Assembly: GCF_000378385.1 (NCBI RefSeq)
Contig: NZ_KB899664.1
Span: forward strand, 62,001-126,000
Source: Paenibacillus daejeonensis DSM 15491
GTDB lineage: Bacteria > Bacillota > Bacilli > Paenibacillales > Paenibacillaceae
Reading direction: 5' to 3'
DNA length: 64,000 bases
The translations under genes and the position numbers were made by a program. Every line of letters starts with the position of its first letter. Position 1 is the stretch's first letter. The notes beneath the pieces were generated by a model, which was not told the origin of the DNA, searched no databases, and was given only the letters and a program-made list of their open reading frames with translations. Positions 60,794 through 64,000 of the stretch are shown piece by piece.

Positions 60794-61819
60794 ATGAGCG
60801 AGATATGGACGGCATCGATGGGGGGCGTCCCCTGGGATGCGGATAAGATGGAGCAGGCGGTGAGTCAGCTGCGGCATCGGGGAACCATTAGCTTCGTGGT
60901 CGGGTCCGACACCACGGAGGATCTGCAGGAGTTGGACCGGCGCGTATTCGCCCGGCGTCCTGACCTGATTCTGAAGATCGATAACCCGCAGGAAGAAGAT
61001 CGCTACTCAGAAGATTTCCTCGATACGCTGGCCGACCTACGACATGTTGCTGCGCTGCAGCTGCATCTCCGGCAGCGGCAGGATCTGAGCAAGCTGGCGG
61101 CTGTGAAAGGGATGCAGTACTTGAACCTGCGCGCGGACAAGAAGCAGAGCATCGACTTTATCCGCAATTACAAGCATTTAACCTACCTTGCACTCAGCGG
61201 CAAATTTGAGGAGCTGTCTCCGATTGAGGATTGTATTCGATTGACCACCTTGGTCCTGAATACTGCGGTTAATAGCCTGGATTTCCTTGTTGACCTGCCG
61301 TTTATCACCTATCTGGCTATTGACAGCGTCCCACTGAATGGTCCGCTAGAAGTGCTCGCAGCATCTAATCTAACCATGCTCAGATTGTCTTCCGTGCGCA
61401 ACCTGACGTCGATTGACGCAATCAGCCACCTGCACAATCTCACTTCGCTGCAGCTGTCGTTGCCCAAGGTGGAGCAACTATGCGATCTATCACGGTTGAC
61501 CCGTCTCGCACAGTTGGAGCTGGATTATATGAAGTCCTTGCGGAATGTGAATGGTCTGTGGAGCGCAAGTGGTCTGGAGGTACTACTGCTCAAGGAAATC
61601 TCGAAGTCCGTGACTGCCGAAGAGCTGGCCCGGCTGGCTTCAATGGACAGTCTGCGCCAAGTGGATTTCCGGTTCATGGATACAGGCAAGCAGCGGATTG
61701 CCGCGCTCCGCAAGCACATGCACGAAGCAGGCAAGGAGCATATAATCATTGAGAATATTCCAGAGGCGCATCGCATTCCGTCGCTGGCACTGACACATTT
61801 GTCAAAGATACTAACTTGA
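60794..61819 (+). CDS. Leucine-rich-repeat protein, cytoplasmic
   Basis: 341 residues from ATG 60794, seven bases after AGGAGG (ATG 60788 is too close). No signal or membrane segment. From about residue 80 on, repeats of about 22 residues appear in the pattern LxxLxLxxN-like (HLTYLALSGKFEELSPIEDC, RLTTLVLNTAVNSLDFLVDL, NLTSLQLSLPKVEQLCDLSR), a solenoid expected to bind protein. The N-terminal 75 residues and C-terminal helices cap it. The function is not recognised; similar proteins are often antidote-like or scaffold proteins. Confidence 0.78.
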   Translation: MSEIWTASMGGVPWDADKMEQAVSQLRHRGTISFVVGSDTTEDLQELDRRVFARRPDLILKIDNPQEEDRYSEDFLDTLADLRHVAALQLHLRQRQDLSKLAAVKGMQYLNLRADKKQSIDFIRNYKHLTYLALSGKFEELSPIEDCIRLTTLVLNTAVNSLDFLVDLPFITYLAIDSVPLNGPLEVLAASNLTMLRLSSVRNLTSIDAISHLHNLTSLQLSLPKVEQLCDLSRLTRLAQLELDYMKSLRNVNGLWSASGLEVLLLKEISKSVTAEELARLASMDSLRQVDFRFMDTGKQRIAALRKHMHEAGKEHIIIENIPEAHRIPSLALTHLSKILT

Positions 61820-61971
61820 ACGGGGTTCTTTTCTACCAAGTCCGTTGGCGATATAAGCGTATTGGTAGTCTATAGTCGCAAGACCTTTTGCGCAGTTAAC
61901 CCGGTTTTTGTCGAAATTTCTCGTGCCGTTTTCCAATCCAAGCCTTATAATGGAAGCGGGGGGAGATCGAC

Positions 61972-63687
61972 TTGAGAAGTATGCTGGTGCGCATGGTGTT
62001 GTTTTTTAGCATTCTGATGATAGGAACGGGCGTCATCGTGAGCTTTATGATTGCCCGCTCGGCAGAGCAACTGGTTGTTCAATCGCTTGGCGAGCAGGCT
62101 CGCACAATCGCCGAGACAGCGGTCTCACGGATTGATCTGCAGCGGTACCGGGAGATTACACCGGAGGCGGGACCCGATAGCTATTATCATGAGCTGCGCG
62201 GCCAGTTCAACGAGATCCGGGAAACGAATGGTCTTAAATATTTGTATACCATGGCCGTGCGGGAGACACCGCAGGGGCCTGAATATTATTATGTGGTCGA
62301 CGGCATGCCTGAAGGCACAGACGCCGACGATTTCTCCGCACTCGGAGATGTGGAAACGGAAACAACGGACATGCTGCCGGTGTTTGAGAGTGGGCAGACG
62401 TACATCGGCTCGCTTACCAAAGATGATACCTATGATGCAACCATTACAACCTATGTTCCGATTCTGGATGGAGGGACGCTTATCGGTGTGCTGGGTGCGG
62501 ACTTTGATGCTGAGAATGTCTATGACTTACTACAGCAAAATCGCAGCCGGATCATGCTGATTACAGGAATTGTCCTACTGGTGGCAATCGGCTTAGTTAC
62601 CCTGCTGGCGAGGCTGATAGTCGGGCCGCTCAAACGACTGACCATCGCCATGAGCAGGGTTCAAGACGGTGATCTGACGGCAACAGTACCGGTGAAGGGA
62701 AAGGACGAGGTCGCCATTATGGCCGAAGGCTTCAACCACATGGTAGGCGACCTGCGCGGGATGATCGGCAGCATTCAATCGAGTGCGGCTTTAATGCGAG
62801 AGTCCTCCGAGCTTCTGACGGGACGGACCGAGACGGCCATGGCTGTGGGCAGCCGTATTTCGGAGCGAACGGACGAGATGAGCCGCGCCGCCGGTCAGCA
62901 GCGGGTGGCTGCGGCAGAGGCAGCACGGGCGATGGAGGAAGTCGGTGCCGGGATCGGACGGGTAGCCCAGTCCTCCTCAGTTGTTGCGGATGCCTCGCAA
63001 TCGGCCAGGACAGCAGCACACCGTGGCCAGACGGCAATCTCGCAGGCTGTGCGGCAGGTCGAGATTATCCATGCGACCTCCAGAACCGTTGATGCGGACG
63101 TCGCCGCATTGGCAAGGGACTCGCAGGAGGTAGGACAGATCATTGCGACGATTCGAGGCATTGCCAAGCAGACGCATATTCTTGCCCTGAACGCGGCCAT
63201 TGAGGCCTCACGGGCAGGCGAGCATGGACGGGGCTTCAGCGTCGTAGCCGAGGAGATCCGCAAGCTGGCAGGTGAAGCCGGCGAGTCGGCGGAGCGAATT
63301 GATCAGTTGATCGGCCAGATGCAGGCCGGTACGGACAAGGTGACCCAGACGGTAGCGGAGGAGCAGCAGGAGGTCGCCCAGGGCATTGTGGAAATCCGGG
63401 CGGCACATGCGACGTTTGATGCGATTATGAGTGAGGTCGACCGAGTGGCGGAGCAGATGCACGGCGTCTCTGCCTCCGCCCAGCAGATGGCGGCAGCGGC
63501 CGAGGAGGCGACTGCGGCTTCCGATGAGATTGCCCGGATGACGCACACCACGGCCGACCAGAGCACAGCCATTGCAACCGATTCCCAAGAGCAGAGTGAT
63601 GCCATTGCAGACACGCGCCAGTCAGCAGACGCCATGCGGCAGACGTCTAGGCAGTTGGACAAGCTGGTCGAGCGGTTCCGGACCTGA
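61972..63687 (+). CDS. Methyl-accepting chemotaxis protein
   Basis: 571 residues from TTG 61972, with GGGGGGAG six bases upstream. A membrane helix (about 5-27), an extracellular sensor domain of Cache type (about 28-190, with [13 protein letters not shown] and [18 protein letters not shown]), a second helix (about 193-213), a HAMP domain ([20 protein letters not shown]) and a signalling coiled coil with the hairpin tip [20 protein letters not shown]. It should sense an external solute and control CheA. The ligand is unknown. No chemotaxis genes adjoin. Confidence 0.93.
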   Translation: MRSMLVRMVLFFSILMIGTGVIVSFMIARSAEQLVVQSLGEQARTIAETAVSRIDLQRYREITPEAGPDSYYHELRGQFNEIRETNGLKYLYTMAVRETPQGPEYYYVVDGMPEGTDADDFSALGDVETETTDMLPVFESGQTYIGSLTKDDTYDATITTYVPILDGGTLIGVLGADFDAENVYDLLQQNRSRIMLITGIVLLVAIGLVTLLARLIVGPLKRLTIAMSRVQDGDLTATVPVKGKDEVAIMAEGFNHMVGDLRGMIGSIQSSAALMRESSELLTGRTETAMAVGSRISERTDEMSRAAGQQRVAAAEAARAMEEVGAGIGRVAQSSSVVADASQSARTAAHRGQTAISQAVRQVEIIHATSRTVDADVAALARDSQEVGQIIATIRGIAKQTHILALNAAIEASRAGEHGRGFSVVAEEIRKLAGEAGESAERIDQLIGQMQAGTDKVTQTVAEEQQEVAQGIVEIRAAHATFDAIMSEVDRVAEQMHGVSASAQQMAAAAEEATAASDEIARMTHTTADQSTAIATDSQEQSDAIADTRQSADAMRQTSRQLDKLVERFRT

Positions 63688-63844
63688 TCCGGTGAATGAT
63701 ACAAGAGAGGCCTGGATCGTAGGAGGTAGAGATACTTCTGGGATCCGGGCTGATTGGCGTCCCGGAGATTGGATTCAATAGAACAAATCTGTGTACCTGG
63801 GAGGTTGTCCATGCAACATAACTTCACAATTGATGGGGGCCGAC

Positions 63845-63871
63845 TTGAGAGCAGGCAAGGGATGATATAAT
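63845..63871 (+). promoter_or_regulatory. Promoter of the last, partial gene
   Basis: TGATATAAT (63863-63871) is an extended -10; TTGAGA at 63845 gives a short 15-bp spacer. It lies about 55 bp before the ATG at 63927. Confidence 0.5.
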
Positions 63872-63926
63872 GAAGAGACTTCTTAACTGAAATGTTCATT
63901 ATTGAGTCGCAAGGAGCTGTTGAAGC

Positions 63927-64000
63927 ATGCTGGAAAGGTTGCGTCTGCTATTCCCGCAGAAATTGAAATATCGGCTGTTCACTGCGTTTCTGGTGCTGAT
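63927..64000 (+). CDS. Partial gene, probable YesM-type sensor histidine kinase start
   Basis: AAGGAG lies ten bases before ATG 63927. Only 24 residues are inside the window: MLERLRLLFPQKLKYRLFTA followed by FLVL. A basic segment running into a membrane helix with the KLKYRLFTAFLVL pattern is how many Paenibacillus YesM-like kinases begin. The assignment rests on that stretch alone. Confidence 0.45.
   Translation, partial: MLERLRLLFPQKLKYRLFTAFLVL

Overview
The window looks like a chromosomal segment of a Paenibacillus-type member of the Bacillota. Evidence: strong AGGAGG-type ribosome binding sites with frequent TTG and GTG starts, lipobox-bearing solute-binding lipoproteins, CUT1 sugar permeases without their own ATPase, AraC and WYL (YafY-type) regulators, S-layer homology and copper-amine-oxidase-N domains, HelD, an ABC-F protein close to Bacillus YfmM, and a YheC/YheD spore-coat ATP-grasp protein. 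No rRNA, tRNA, CRISPR array, phage module or recognisable insertion sequence was seen. Both window edges cut genes.

Layout. 1-2.1 kb: end of a serine beta-lactamase-like hydrolase, a GNAT enzyme and a YheC/YheD protein. 2.2-5.9 kb: helD on the minus strand, a ten-unit 51-bp repeat array, and a short-chain dehydrogenase-like protein. 6.1-10.6 kb: a sugar-type ABC importer operon that also holds an HlyD-like adaptor. 10.6-13.8 kb: a minus-strand vanY-vanZ-vanR-vanS-like operon. 14-17.1 kb: two paralogous secreted proteins. 17.2-30.8 kb: two WYL regulators, a ZIP transporter, an orphan sugar-binding lipoprotein with AraC regulator, a SUFU-domain protein followed by a calcium-type P-ATPase, small proteins and the ABC-F gene. 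31-34.9 kb: TetR plus a membrane protein, small membrane and zinc-ribbon proteins, a truncated regulator and a small basic membrane peptide. 35.1-39.1 kb: an operon of a cohesin-plus-SLH surface protein and a secreted amidase with cohesin-like and dockerin modules. 40.3-47.1 kb: GH2 and GH3 glycosidases around an AraC regulator. 47.1-49.4 kb: a repeat-rich zone. 49.4-56.7 kb: Hsp20, HAD, GNAT, TetR, tautomerase and an LplABC/YtcP-type importer. 57.2-64 kb: hydrolase with TetR, a nuclease-like winged-helix protein, an LRR protein, a chemoreceptor and the start of a probable sensor kinase.

The strongest unexplained signal is in the intergenic DNA. At least five unrelated sequence families (TAACGCACC, GAAATTTC, AACTGCC-GGCAGTT, TTCCGCTA and TAACGGCCA) recur with unit spacings of 50 or 51 bp, and a sixth has a 46-bp unit. 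Most units have a short palindrome, and some arrays are mirror-image (two units one way, two the other). The three-unit GAAATTTC element occurs four times; two same-direction copies bracket a nuclease-like/winged-helix gene. I know no described function for this shared period.

Other leads are the cohesin/dockerin amidase pair, the ABC importer with an HlyD-like subunit, a candidate type I toxin-like peptide, and several proteins lacking a family-defining catalytic residue. All functional calls come from reading motifs and recalled family resemblance; no database search was run.
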